Shown here: positions 1 through 7,240 of the stretch, one piece after another
Layout: each line of letters begins with the position of its first letter
Position numbering within the stretch: the stretch's first letter is position 1
Translations under genes and position numbers: made by a program
The notes under the pieces: model-generated
The model's input: the letters and a program-made list of their open reading frames with translations, nothing else
Told to the model about the DNA's origin: nothing
Database searches by the model: none
Assembly (NCBI GenBank): GCA_031274075.1
Contig: JAISQQ010000148.1
Location: 1 to 7,326 of the forward strand
Source: Accumulibacter sp.
GTDB lineage: Bacteria > Pseudomonadota > Gammaproteobacteria > Burkholderiales > Rhodocyclaceae
Length of the DNA: 7,326 nt
Reading direction: 5' to 3'

Positions 1-56
1 ATGCCCCAACACGCCGCTCGCCCGATCTCCCCGCAACGGCGGTGGTCGTGTCATTC
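1..56. other. window edge, no gene seen
   Basis: An ATG at position 1 opens a frame that stops at about 157. Its translation runs through the hairpin repeat at 57-93 and is rich in Arg, Pro and Ser, as expected of a chance frame in GC-rich repeat DNA. I see no ribosome site, domain or motif. Confidence 0.4.
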
Positions 57-93
57 CCGCTGTTGCGGGGCAGAAGCCCCGCGCTCCCAGGAA
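57..93 (+). repeat. GC hairpin repeat, copy 1
   Basis: This copy is identical over 37 nt to 511-547. Its core is a perfect 7-bp stem GCGGGGC (65-71) and GCCCCGC (76-82) around an AGAA loop, followed by GCTCCCAGGAA. Similarity continues past 93 with a small indel, into the CCGGCC-TCCC stretch near 100-110. It is an interspersed, REP-like palindrome of unknown function. The lack of a T-run makes it a poor intrinsic terminator. Confidence 0.8.
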
Positions 94-251
94 ACCCAGC
101 CGGCCATCCCGATACAAAACCGCCGAATGCCTCCCACCGGCCTGTCTGCTCTCTGAAAGTCATACGCGGTTGCCCTGGACTCGTCATGACAACTTGAATA
201 TCAACGATTCCTTTCAATTACTTACGACATCCTCGCAGGCGATAGCCCTGT
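94..251. other. non-coding stretch, nothing recognised
   Basis: This stretch has no credible ORF, RNA gene or promoter that I can support. It is noticeably more AT-rich between about 185 and 235 than the DNA around it. It may be a remnant of older intergenic sequence between repeat copies. Confidence 0.4.
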
Positions 252-279
252 GATTTCCGTCATCTGTCCTCTGATCGTC
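252..279 (+). repeat. heptamer array, arm-only copy
   Basis: Four consecutive 7-nt units are visible: GATTTCC, GTCATCT, GTCCTCT and GATCGTC. They belong to the same family as the arms of the larger elements at 625-721 and 6774-6861 (consensus about GTCNTCY). The central GGGCGC hairpin is missing here, so this is a solo arm or a decayed copy. It runs directly into the GNRA-loop repeat at 281. Confidence 0.65.
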
Positions 280-280
280 A

Positions 281-341
281 TTCCGGCGCAAGCCGGAATC
301 CAACGGTGGTCGCGCCGCTCGATTTCGGCCCGCGCGTCTGA
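281..341 (+). repeat. GNRA-loop hairpin repeat, copy 1
   Basis: This copy aligns without gaps to 567-627 with about six mismatches in 61 nt. It starts with a perfect 7-bp stem, TTCCGGC (281-287) and GCCGGAA (292-298), closing a GCAA loop of the GNRA class. Read on the minus strand it gives the peptide RWIPACAG, which is familiar as a spurious translation of dispersed proteobacterial repeats. It is not a gene. Confidence 0.75.
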
Positions 342-363
342 AAACCTGTTTGCGATCTTCTCT

Positions 364-395
364 GGGAGCGCGGGGTACCCGCCCCGCAACAGCGG
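364..395 (-). repeat. GC hairpin repeat, inverted copy
   Basis: The reverse complement matches the 57-93 and 511-547 family: CCGCTGTTGCGGGGC, a changed loop (GGGTA), then CCCCGCGCTCCC. The stem is reduced to 6 bp (370-375 with 382-387). It lies opposite in orientation to the copy at 421-447, so the two flank about 25 bp as an inverted pair. Confidence 0.7.
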
Positions 396-420
396 CGGCA
401 GTGTCATGGCGCGGATCAAA

Positions 421-447
421 AGCGGGGCGGGTGCCCCGCCGCTCCCC
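421..447 (+). repeat. GC hairpin repeat, diverged copy
   Basis: A 7-bp stem GCGGGGC (422-428) and GCCCCGC (433-439) surrounds a GGGT loop and is followed by CGCTCCCC. This is the same architecture as the copies at 57, 364 and 511, but the flank preceding the stem differs. It shares the GGGT loop with the inverted copy at 364-395. Confidence 0.65.
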
Positions 448-510
448 AAGGCCATCGCACTCTCTCCATGAACGTAAAATCGACCGGTGTGCGTGAAAAC
501 AGCGACGGTT

Positions 511-547
511 CCGCTGTTGCGGGGCAGAAGCCCCGCGCTCCCAGGAA
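511..547 (+). repeat. GC hairpin repeat, copy 2
   Basis: This copy is identical over 37 nt to 57-93, with stem arms 519-525 and 530-536 and an AGAA loop. It is followed, after a short CA-rich linker, by the GNRA-loop repeat at 567 and then by the heptamer element at 625. Three repeat families are therefore joined end to end downstream of zipA. Confidence 0.8.
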
Positions 548-566
548 CCCCAAACCCAACCGGCCT

Positions 567-627
567 TCCCGGCGCAAGCCGGAATCCAACGGTGATCGCG
601 CCGCCTGATTTCGGCCCGCATGTCTGA
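567..627 (+). repeat. GNRA-loop hairpin repeat, copy 2
   Basis: This is the second copy of the 281-341 repeat. The stem is shortened by a T-to-C change, leaving CCGGC-GCAA-GCCGG. The 3' end (GTCTGA, 622-627) merges directly into the left heptamer arm of the palindromic element. That junction suggests either insertion of one repeat next to another or a composite mobile unit. Confidence 0.75.
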
Positions 628-721
628 GGACAGAGGACGGTCCAGCCACCGGGCGCTTCGCGCCCGCAAATATTACTGTCTTCCGTCATCTGTCTTCTGT
701 CCTCTGATTTCTGTCCTCCGA
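625..721 (+). repeat. heptamer-armed palindromic element, copy A
   Basis: The left arm has two 7-nt units, TGAGGAC (625-631) and AGAGGAC (632-638). The centre is a perfect 7-bp hairpin, CGGGCGC (650-656), loop TTC, GCGCCCG (660-666). The right arm has six in-phase units: GTCTTCC, GTCATCT, GTCTTCT, GTCCTCT, GATTTCT and GTCCTCC (678-719). The arms are roughly complementary to each other. Positions 648-687 are identical to 6811-6850 over 40 nt. The right end touches the zipA stop codon (722-724). It may form the 3' end of the zipA transcript, but there is no T-run after the hairpin. I do not know a named family for it. Confidence 0.8.
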
Positions 722-1975
722 TCACGCGAACAGCCGCCGCGTCAGCGGGCTGCCGGCTGGCAACTGCCGGGCCGCCAGCATCGCCTGGTACTGGTTGATC
801 TGCTGGCGGATCGGGTCGAGCGCCGCTGTGGACAGCGGATGGCGATTGTCGTCGACCAGCGCGCCGTGCAGCACGTCGGCGAATTGCCGCGCCAGGTCGA
901 TCATCCGGTTGAACACCCGCTCGCCGTTCGCCACGCAGGGCACGTCGAGCAGGAAGGTCAGGCCCTTGGTGCTCATGGTGCGCACCGTCTCGACCGAAAA
1001 TCCCGGCGTTTCCTGGTTCAGCAGCACGAAAAGCACGTTGCCGTCGTTGTCGCGATAGACGAAACGGCCTTCGTCGATCACCATCCCGGCCGACTCGGCC
1101 AAGGCCCGCAGCTTGGTGCCCAGGAATACCTGCCCCTGGCTGATCACGTTGATGCCGATCTGGACATCGACGTTGGCGCAGAATCGATCGAGCGCCAGCG
1201 CCGCCTCGAACGCGCCTTGCCGCGAGGGAATATCGGCGACGCCGGTCAGTTGGTCGGCCAGTTCCTGCATCGCCGTGGCGAAGATCGCCAGCTCGTCTTC
1301 GCTGACCGCTCCCTGGCGATCGACCAGTTGCAGGCCGGCGCGGATATGCCGGTACTCGCCCGGCGGCCTGGAAGCCTCCGGCGGGGTCGACGGCGAGATC
1401 GACTGCGGGGTCGATTGCGAAATCAATTGCCATTCGCCGCACGCCGGGTCATAGCCGATCCAGCGCACCGGCTTGCGCACGCGGGCCAGCGCGGCGCGCG
1501 GCGCGTCGACGATCTGCCGCGCCGGCACCGCTTCGACCGCGTCGATGCCGACGATGAAATCGACCAGCGGGGAGAGGAGATAGAGGTCTTCCGCCGGTTC
1601 GCCCCCGCCGGCCGCTTCGGGGGAAGCCGCCGCCCGCGCCGACGACTCTGACGATAGCGCCGATTCCGGCAACATCGGCGATAGCGGCAATTCCGGTTCC
1701 GGCGCTTCCTGTTCCGGCTCGGAGTGCAGCACGGGTTCGACGCGCGCGGCGTCCGCGCCGGAATCGCCCGCGAAGGGAGAAGCCACCGCCGGTTCCCTGC
1801 CCTGCCCGTGCCCGGCCTTGGCCGCCCCGCCTTCGAGCAGCACGTCGCGGTGGCCAGCTTCCAGCACGCCTTCCGCCTGCCGGCGCTGGCGCGCTTCCTG
1901 CCATTTGTTGTAGGCCAGCACGCCGGCCACGGCGACGATGCCCAAGGCGATCAAACCCATCTGCAATTCGGTCAT
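722..1975 (-). CDS. zipA: cell division protein ZipA
   Basis: This is the membrane anchor that binds the C-terminal tail of FtsZ and helps assemble the Z ring at the inner membrane. The 417-residue product has one N-terminal membrane segment (about residues 5-22, [17 protein letters not shown]) followed by a basic stretch. A long acidic, Pro/Ser/Ala-rich linker runs from about 55 to 205. The ZipA C-terminal FtsZ-binding domain spans about 208-395, including [21 protein letters not shown] and the [12 protein letters not shown] helix. I chose the ATG at 1975 because the hydrophobic segment starts there and AGGA (1985-1982) lies 6 nt upstream; the frame is open further upstream only by overlapping smc. 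The 8-nt gap after the smc stop indicates co-transcription. The linker contains a 12-nt tandem repeat. The sequence matches the usual topology of the family, though the linker is weakly conserved. Confidence 0.9.
   Translation of the reverse strand: MTELQMGLIALGIVAVAGVLAYNKWQEARQRRQAEGVLEAGHRDVLLEGGAAKAGHGQGREPAVASPFAGDSGADAARVEPVLHSEPEQEAPEPELPLSPMLPESALSSESSARAAASPEAAGGGEPAEDLYLLSPLVDFIVGIDAVEAVPARQIVDAPRAALARVRKPVRWIGYDPACGEWQLISQSTPQSISPSTPPEASRPPGEYRHIRAGLQLVDRQGAVSEDELAIFATAMQELADQLTGVADIPSRQGAFEAALALDRFCANVDVQIGINVISQGQVFLGTKLRALAESAGMVIDEGRFVYRDNDGNVLFVLLNQETPGFSVETVRTMSTKGLTFLLDVPCVANGERVFNRMIDLARQFADVLHGALVDDNRHPLSTAALDPIRQQINQYQAMLAARQLPAGSPLTRRLFA
1380..1427 (-). repeat. 12-nt tandem repeat in the zipA linker
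   Basis: Four adjacent degenerate 12-nt units lie on the coding strand: ATTGATTTCGCA, ATCGACCCCGCA, GTCGATCTCGCC and GTCGACCCCGCC. In the zipA frame they encode a Ser/Thr/Pro/Gln-rich stretch (around residues 184-199, [15 protein letters not shown]). This falls in the flexible linker between the membrane anchor and the FtsZ-binding domain, where length changes in multiples of four residues should be tolerated. Confidence 0.75.
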
Positions 1976-1981
1976 CTCTTG

Positions 1982-1985
1982 TCCT
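1982..1985 (-). promoter_or_regulatory. zipA ribosome binding site
   Basis: On the minus strand AGGA overlaps the smc stop codon TAG and sits 6 nt before the zipA ATG. This supports the chosen start and suggests that zipA translation is coupled to ribosomes finishing smc. Confidence 0.6.
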
Positions 1986-4900
1986 AAACGATCTGCTCGC
2001 GCATGCGCAGCGCCTCTTCCATATCGACCTCGACGATGCGCGACACGCCGGATTCCTGCATCGTGACTCCCACCAGTTGCTGCGCCATTTCCATGGCGAT
2101 CTTGTTGTGGCTGATGAACAGGAACTGCGTGTTGGCCGCCATGCGCCGCACCAGGGCGCAAAAACGTTCCGTATTGGTATCGTCCAGCGGCGCGTCCACT
2201 TCGTCAAGCAGGCAGAACGGCGCCGGATTGAGCTGGAACATCGAGAACACCAGGGCGATCGCGGTCAGCGCCTTTTCGCCGCCGGACAGCAGGTGGATCG
2301 TCGAATTCTTCTTTCCCGGAGGCTGCGCCATGACCTGCAGGCCGGCGTCGAGGATTTCCTCGCCGGTCATGATCAGCCGCGCCTCGCCGCCGCCGAAGAG
2401 GATCGGGAACAGTTCGCCGAAATTCTTGTTGACCGCGTCAAAGGTCGACTGCAAGAGTTCGCGCGTCTCGCGGTCGATGCGGCGGATGGCGTTCTCCAGC
2501 GTTTCCATGGCCTGCGTGAGATCCTCCGACTGCGCGTCGAGAAACCCCTTGCGCTCGCGCGCCGTTTCGAGCTCGTCGAGCGCCGCGAGGTTCACCGCGC
2601 CCAAGGCGTCGAGCGAACGCTGCAAGCCGGCAATCGCGCTCTGCAAGGGGCCGGGCCGCGCCCCCGCCAGTTCCGGCGCGAGGCCGGCCTCGTCCGCCTT
2701 GGCTTCCGCGAGCTGCGCGGCGAGCTGTTCGACGGCAAGCGCCGCGGCCTGTTCCTTGAGCCTGGCTTCGCCGATCTTCTCGCGCATCGGATCGAGCCCC
2801 TGCTCGATCTTCATGCGCCGCCCATCCAGGTTGCGCAAGTCGTCGGCAGCCGTCTCCATCGCGTCGCGCGCGGCCGCCAGCGCATGCCCGCAAGCTACCT
2901 GCCGTTCGAGCGCCGCCTGCAAGAGCGGTTCGAGATCCTCGGCCTGCATGGCCGCCGCGTTCTCCTCGCAGCGCGCCAATTCCTCGACGATGCGCGCGAT
3001 CTGCTGGCGCGCGAGGGCGTCGTTGTTGGCGATTTCCCCGATCTTGCCCTGGCATTCGCGTTGCTTGTTTTGCGCGTCGAGCAGCTCGATTTCGGCTCGA
3101 TGAACCCGCTCGCGCTCGTCGCGCAAGGCGCGCTCGGCGTGTTCCAGCCGGACCCGCGCCTCGTCCAGCGTTCCTTGCAGTGCGCGGATCTGTTCGTCCT
3201 GCGCCGCGATCGCTTCCTCGGCGGCGAACAGGCGCTCGTTCTCCGCTTCTTCCTCGGCCGCCATGTCTTCCAGGCTGGCGTCGATCTGCGCCTGCCGTTC
3301 GCGGAAACGCGCCAGCATCTGCCCCAGCTTCAGCGCTTCGACCTCGATGTCGTGCGCCTGCTCCTTCCAGGCGTCGAGTTCCACGCTGGCTTCTTCCAGG
3401 GCGTTGCGGGCGTCGGACAGGCGCGTTTCGATTTCGGAGAGCCGCGCCTGTTCCTGTTCGACCCGCTCGTCGAGCGCGGCGATGCTCTCGCCGAGTTTCT
3501 CGATCTCGCGCTGCCGTTCGAGCAGGCCGTGCTCGGCGGCGTCCGGCGCGAACAGCGTCACGCCCTGCCGGGTCGCCACGTCGCCGTCCGGGGTCACGCA
3601 GCACGCGCCGGCGGGCAGGCTTTCGCGGCGGGCCAGCGCGGCGGCGAGGTCCGGCGCGGTCAAGACCTGCTCCAGCCAATCGTCGAGCACCGCCGAAAAG
3701 CGCGCGTCGTCGCAGCGGACGCGCGCGCGCAGGCTGTCGCCGCCGGGCCGGGCGGCGGCGTCGCGCGGCAGCAGCAGCGTCAGCTTGGCTTCGGGACGGT
3801 CGCGGCTCCACGCCGGATCGGCCGTCTCGGCGACCAGGGCGTTCAGGCGCTCGCGCAGCACCGCCTCGACGGCGTCCTCCCAGCCCGCCTCGACGTGCAG
3901 CGACTGCCACAAGGGATGGCGCTCGTCGATGCGCTGCCGGCGCAGCCAGTCGCCCCGCTTGCCGCCGCCCTGCACCCGCCGCTGCAACTGCTCCAGCGCG
4001 CCGCGCCGCGCCTGCGCCTCGGCGCGTTCCTTTTGCGCCTGCTGCACCTCGCCCAGGATTTCGCGGCGCTGCTGCTCAAAGAGCGGCAGTTCCCGCTGCC
4101 GCCGCGCCGCGTCCTCCTGTCCCTCGGCGATGCGCGCGCGCATTTCGGCCAGCGTTTCCTGCCGGCTGTCGTATTCGGCGCTGTCCGGAACCGGCAGGGC
4201 CTCGCGCTCCTGCCGCAGGCGGTCGCGGCGGCTGGCGAGGATCTGCAGCGAACGCTGCGCGTGTTCCCGGTGGGTGATTTCGACCTGCCGGCGCTGGCCG
4301 GCCTGCGCCAGCGCGTCGCGCTGGCGGTTGAACCCGTCCTGCGCCGCGGCGTGCGCCTCCTCGGCCAGCGGCAGCCCTTCCCGCCGCTCGGCGAGCAGCG
4401 CCTCGCCCTGCGCGGCGCGCTCGTCGGCCAGCGCCAGCAGCGCCTGCCAGCGCTCATCGTCGGCCGCGTATTGCTTGACCTGCGCCTGCCAATGCGTCTG
4501 GTCGTCGCCCAACTGCGCCAGCCGCGACTCGTATTCCTCTTGCGATTCGCGGCGGTGGCGGATTTCCGCTTCCAGCCGCGCCGCCTCGGCGTTGGCGGCG
4601 TACTGGGCGCTCTGCGCCGCGTTCAGCCCGTCGTTCATCGTGAAGTGGCGCTCGCGCGCTTCTTCCAGGCGCGCCTCGGTTTCGCGCAGGGCGGCGGTCT
4701 CGCCTTCCAGCCCGTTGACCGCCGCCTCGATCTCCCGCGCCAGCCGCTCGCGTTCGGCCTGCGCCTCGTTGCGCCGGAACAGCCAGAGCAGATGCTGCTT
4801 GCGCGTCAATTGTTCCTGGTAGTCGCGGTACTGCCGGGCGACCACCGCCTGGCTCTCCAGGCGTTCCATCTGATCGCCGAGTTCGGTACGGATGTCTTCG

Positions 4901-5481
4901 ACCCGCGTCAGGTTCTCGCGCGTGTCGGACAGGCGTCCCTCGGTCTCCTTGCGCCGCTCCTTGTATTTGGTGACGCCCGCCGCTTCCTCCAGGAAGACGC
5001 GCAGCTCGTCCGGACGCGCCTCGATGATGCGCGAGATCGTGCCCTGCCCGATGATCGCGTAGGCGCGCGGCCCGAGGCCGGTGCCGAGGAACAGGTCGGT
5101 GATGTCCCTGCGCCGCACCTGCAGATTGTTGATGAAATACTCGGACTGGCCGTTGCGGATCAGCACCCTCTTCACCGCCAGTTCGGCGTATTGCGACCAC
5201 TGCCCGGCGATGCGCCCGAGCGAATTGTCGAAGACCAGTTCGACCGACGCGCGCGAGACCGCCTTGCGCGTGCCGGAACCGTTGAAGATCACGTCCTGCA
5301 TCGATTCGCCGCGCAGCTCCGAGGCCTTCGATTCGCCGAGCACCCAGCGCACGGCGTCGATCACGTTGGACTTGCCGCAGCCGTTCGGGCCGACCACGCC
5401 GACCAGTTGCCCCGGCAGGACGATGGCCGTCGGGTCGACGAAGGATTTGAATCCGGCGAGTTTGAGCTTTGTCAGGCGCAT
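1984..5481 (-). CDS. smc: chromosome segregation ATPase Smc
   Basis: Smc is the SMC-family ATPase that, with ScpA and ScpB, organises and helps segregate the nucleoid in the cytoplasm. The product is 1165 residues, a normal length for bacterial Smc. The N-terminal head begins [14 protein letters not shown] and has Walker A GPNGCGKS at 31-38, then the conserved [13 protein letters not shown] at about 165-177. Two long coiled-coil arms (about 180-500 and 655-1000) flank a hinge at about 510-645. The C-terminal head has the ABC signature LLSGGEKAL (1064-1072), Walker B and D-loop [13 protein letters not shown] (1089-1101) and the H-loop ISHNK (1123-1127), so all ATPase motifs are intact. The ATG at 5481 is chosen because homology starts exactly there; upstream codons read through the intergenic region. 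No clear Shine-Dalgarno site is visible, and a strong hairpin lies just upstream. It is divergent from queF and followed after 8 nt by zipA. Confidence 0.97.
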   Translation of the reverse strand: MRLTKLKLAGFKSFVDPTAIVLPGQLVGVVGPNGCGKSNVIDAVRWVLGESKASELRGESMQDVIFNGSGTRKAVSRASVELVFDNSLGRIAGQWSQYAELAVKRVLIRNGQSEYFINNLQVRRRDITDLFLGTGLGPRAYAIIGQGTISRIIEARPDELRVFLEEAAGVTKYKERRKETEGRLSDTRENLTRVEDIRTELGDQMERLESQAVVARQYRDYQEQLTRKQHLLWLFRRNEAQAERERLAREIEAAVNGLEGETAALRETEARLEEARERHFTMNDGLNAAQSAQYAANAEAARLEAEIRHRRESQEEYESRLAQLGDDQTHWQAQVKQYAADDERWQALLALADERAAQGEALLAERREGLPLAEEAHAAAQDGFNRQRDALAQAGQRRQVEITHREHAQRSLQILASRRDRLRQEREALPVPDSAEYDSRQETLAEMRARIAEGQEDAARRQRELPLFEQQRREILGEVQQAQKERAEAQARRGALEQLQRRVQGGGKRGDWLRRQRIDERHPLWQSLHVEAGWEDAVEAVLRERLNALVAETADPAWSRDRPEAKLTLLLPRDAAARPGGDSLRARVRCDDARFSAVLDDWLEQVLTAPDLAAALARRESLPAGACCVTPDGDVATRQGVTLFAPDAAEHGLLERQREIEKLGESIAALDERVEQEQARLSEIETRLSDARNALEEASVELDAWKEQAHDIEVEALKLGQMLARFRERQAQIDASLEDMAAEEEAENERLFAAEEAIAAQDEQIRALQGTLDEARVRLEHAERALRDERERVHRAEIELLDAQNKQRECQGKIGEIANNDALARQQIARIVEELARCEENAAAMQAEDLEPLLQAALERQVACGHALAAARDAMETAADDLRNLDGRRMKIEQGLDPMREKIGEARLKEQAAALAVEQLAAQLAEAKADEAGLAPELAGARPGPLQSAIAGLQRSLDALGAVNLAALDELETARERKGFLDAQSEDLTQAMETLENAIRRIDRETRELLQSTFDAVNKNFGELFPILFGGGEARLIMTGEEILDAGLQVMAQPPGKKNSTIHLLSGGEKALTAIALVFSMFQLNPAPFCLLDEVDAPLDDTNTERFCALVRRMAANTQFLFISHNKIAMEMAQQLVGVTMQESGVSRIVEVDMEEALRMREQIV

Positions 5482-5490
5482 CAAGCGGAA

Positions 5491-5510
5491 CGCAGCCCCG
5501 AAAGGCTGCG
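5491..5510 (-). promoter_or_regulatory. hairpin in the smc leader
   Basis: A perfect 7-bp GC-rich inverted repeat, CGCAGCC and GGCTGCG, encloses a 6-nt loop that reads TTTCGG on the smc strand (a UUCG-like loop). It ends 9 nt before the smc ATG, where a ribosome binding site would lie. It could limit smc translation or mark a protein site. It is unlikely to be a terminator because no T-run follows on either strand. Confidence 0.5.
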
Positions 5511-5558
5511 TGAATTGTTTATCGGGCGATGGCGGCGGCACGGGCGCGCCGGGACGCC

Positions 5559-5565
5559 TATAATA
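5559..5565. promoter_or_regulatory. shared -10-like element between smc and queF
   Basis: The plus strand reads a perfect TATAAT (5559-5564). The minus strand reads TATTAT (5565-5560) preceded by TGC, an extended -10 pattern. One near-symmetric site could therefore fire both queF (start expected near 5571, about a 20-nt leader) and smc (leader of about 70 nt that contains the hairpin). No good -35 hexamer is visible at 16-18 bp for either direction. The promoter assignment is an inference. Confidence 0.5.
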
Positions 5566-5592
5566 GCACCTTGTTCGACCGAACCGTTCGCC

Positions 5593-6045
5593 ATGCCCAC
5601 CCAGCCCTCCACGACCACCACGACCACCACGACCATCGAGACTTTCCCGAATCCCGCGCCGCGGCGCGACTACCTCATTCATATGGAAATTCCCGAATTC
5701 ACCTGCCTGTGCCCGAAAACGGGCCAGCCGGACTTCGCCACGCTGAGCGTCGATTTCATTCCGGACAAGACCTGTATCGAACTCAAGAGCCTGAAGCTGT
5801 ACATCTGGTCGTTCCGCGACCAGGGCTGTTTTCACGAAGCGGTCACCAACCGCATCCTCGACGATCTGGCGCAGGCCGCCCAGCCCCGCTTCCTGCGCGT
5901 CAGCGCGCGTTTCTTCGTGCGCGGCGGCATTTTCACCAGCGTCGTCGCCGAACAGCGCAAAAAGGGATGGCAGCCCGAACCGAGGATCGAGCTGGCCGGA
6001 TTCGCCGCTTCGCCCCATGCCAACACACCCAACACACGGGAATGA
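5593..6045 (+). CDS. queF: NADPH-dependent preQ0 reductase QueF
   Basis: QueF reduces the nitrile of 7-cyano-7-deazaguanine (preQ0) to the amine preQ1 with two NADPH. This is the last free-base step before Tgt inserts preQ1 into tRNA on the way to queuosine. The 150-residue protein is the short, single-domain (YkvM-like) type. Visible motifs are [11 protein letters not shown] with the expected catalytic Cys40 and Asp47, the QueF signature E63-L-K-S-L-K68 followed by LYIWSFRDQ, and the substrate-binding HE pair (81-82). The ATG at 5593 fits the usual family N-terminus [20 protein letters not shown]. It is preceded by a TATAAT but no clear ribosome site, so it may have a short, weakly led transcript. 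A run of eight Thr (7-14) near the N-terminus is unusual. The stop overlaps an ATG of the next gene. Confidence 0.95.
   Translation: MPTQPSTTTTTTTTIETFPNPAPRRDYLIHMEIPEFTCLCPKTGQPDFATLSVDFIPDKTCIELKSLKLYIWSFRDQGCFHEAVTNRILDDLAQAAQPRFLRVSARFFVRGGIFTSVVAEQRKKGWQPEPRIELAGFAASPHANTPNTRE
5611..5634 (+). repeat. Thr-codon microsatellite in queF
   Basis: Eight consecutive ACG/ACC codons form a 9-nt periodic tract (unit ACGACCACC). It encodes an N-terminal Thr8 run ahead of the conserved fold. Slippage here would change length in frame when whole units are gained or lost, and would probably be harmless. Confidence 0.6.
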
Positions 6046-6050
6046 CCGCC

Positions 6051-6767
<717 letters not shown>

Positions 6768-6773
6768 GACTTC

Positions 6774-6861
6774 AGAAGACAGAGGACTGATGACAGAGGA
6801 CAGTTTAGTTACCGGGCGCTTCGCGCCCGCAAATATTACTGTCTTCCGTCTTCTGTCCTCT
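6774..6861 (+). repeat. heptamer-armed palindromic element, copy B
   Basis: The left arm has four 7-nt units in phase: AGAAGAC, AGAGGAC, TGATGAC and AGAGGAC (6774-6801). The central hairpin is CGGGCGC (6813-6819), loop TTC, GCGCCCG (6823-6829), followed by AAATATTACT. The right arm is GTCTTCC, GTCTTCT and GTCCTCT (6841-6861). The arms 6781-6803 and 6839-6861 pair at about 19 of 23 positions, so the whole can fold into one long hairpin. Positions 6811-6850 are identical to 648-687. It begins 6 nt after the stop of the UPF0149 gene and ends where vapC homology is cut. It may shape the 3' end of the queF transcript, but no T-run follows the hairpin. Confidence 0.8.
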
Positions 6862-6863
6862 GG

Positions 6864-7187
6864 ATCGATTGCCTGTGCCGCGATCCATAAGTCGTTATAA
6901 CGCGGTCGCGGCGATCTGCCCGCCTGCTTGACGGCGGCGGCAAGCACACCAAACGCTGAGGCCGCGTGCCCGGTAATTCCCAGTATCGGGCGACGCTCCA
7001 CCTGTCGGAGATAGGCGGCGCGCACTGCTCGCCTGATGGGATCGATGCAGGATTCCACGCCAAATTTGAGTTCTCCCAGAGAGATTGCCGAGGTGTAAAC
7101 AAACTCGCTCCCTGCTACGGTGGTAACGGCCCGTCGATCTATCTGCCCCGCAGCAAGTCCCACCCAGATACAGCTATCGAAGATCAT
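6864..7187 (-). pseudogene. truncated VapC-like PIN-domain toxin
   Basis: VapC toxins are PIN-domain endoribonucleases of type II toxin-antitoxin pairs. Starting at the ATG at 7187, 108 residues resemble the family. MIFDSCIW carries the first active-site acid (Asp4), SAISLGELKFG the second (Glu39), and YNDLWIAAQAI the third (Asp99). Intact members continue for roughly 20-30 residues to a fourth acidic residue and the last strand. Here homology stops at AQAID, exactly where the heptamer element begins, and the frame then runs on through the repeat and antisense to the neighbouring gene. A GTG at 7193 could add two residues. Loss of the C-terminus makes an active toxin unlikely. The sequence shows truncation; insertion of the repeat as its cause is inferred. 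Confidence 0.75.
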
Positions 7188-7237
7188 GCCCACGGGTCGC
7201 GCACCGTTTCATGAAGCAAGCGTAGCTCCAATGCCAT
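7184..7237 (-). other. short frame overlapping the vapC start, possible antitoxin tail
   Basis: An ATG at 7237 opens 17 codons (MALELRLLHETVRDPWA) ending in a TGA that overlaps the vapC ATG as ATGA. That overlap is the usual arrangement of an antitoxin gene placed before its toxin. The same frame continues upstream across TAG and TAA into 7241-7326, so this may be the severed C-terminus of the antitoxin. It is too short to identify. Confidence 0.3.
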
Positions 7238-7240
7238 TTA

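Noticed and set aside
57..721. CRISPR array
   Set aside because: The repeats are of several families, irregularly spaced and in both orientations. The heptamers are contiguous without spacers, and no cas gene is present.
222..1442. Minus-strand open frame of about 400 codons across the repeats and the zipA 3' half
   Set aside because: It overlaps zipA in another frame and includes repeat-derived peptides such as RWIPACAGM and RQMTED that mark spurious translations.
620..1651. Plus-strand open frame of about 340 codons over zipA
   Set aside because: It is antisense to zipA and starts inside the repeat element. It shows no domain, and its Arg/His-rich composition indicates a shadow frame.
2077..5592. 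Very long plus-strand open frame antisense to smc and continuous with queF (about 1,300 codons)
   Set aside because: It mirrors smc, whose homology and intact motifs are unmistakable. The antisense translation is a low-complexity Arg/Leu/Ala/Gln-rich product, typical of frames opposite GC-rich genes. QueF homology begins only near 5593.
5482..5592. preQ1 riboswitch upstream of queF
   Set aside because: The likely queF leader is only about 20 nt and shows no preQ1 aptamer-like stem and A-rich tail. The hairpin at 5491-5510 lies upstream of the predicted queF start site and does not fit.
6813..6840. Intrinsic terminator after the UPF0149 gene
   Set aside because: The hairpin is strong, but it is followed by CAAATATTACT and not a T-run. 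The same hairpin after zipA lacks a T-run in the zipA direction too. I describe it as a repeat with a possible, unproven role at transcript ends.
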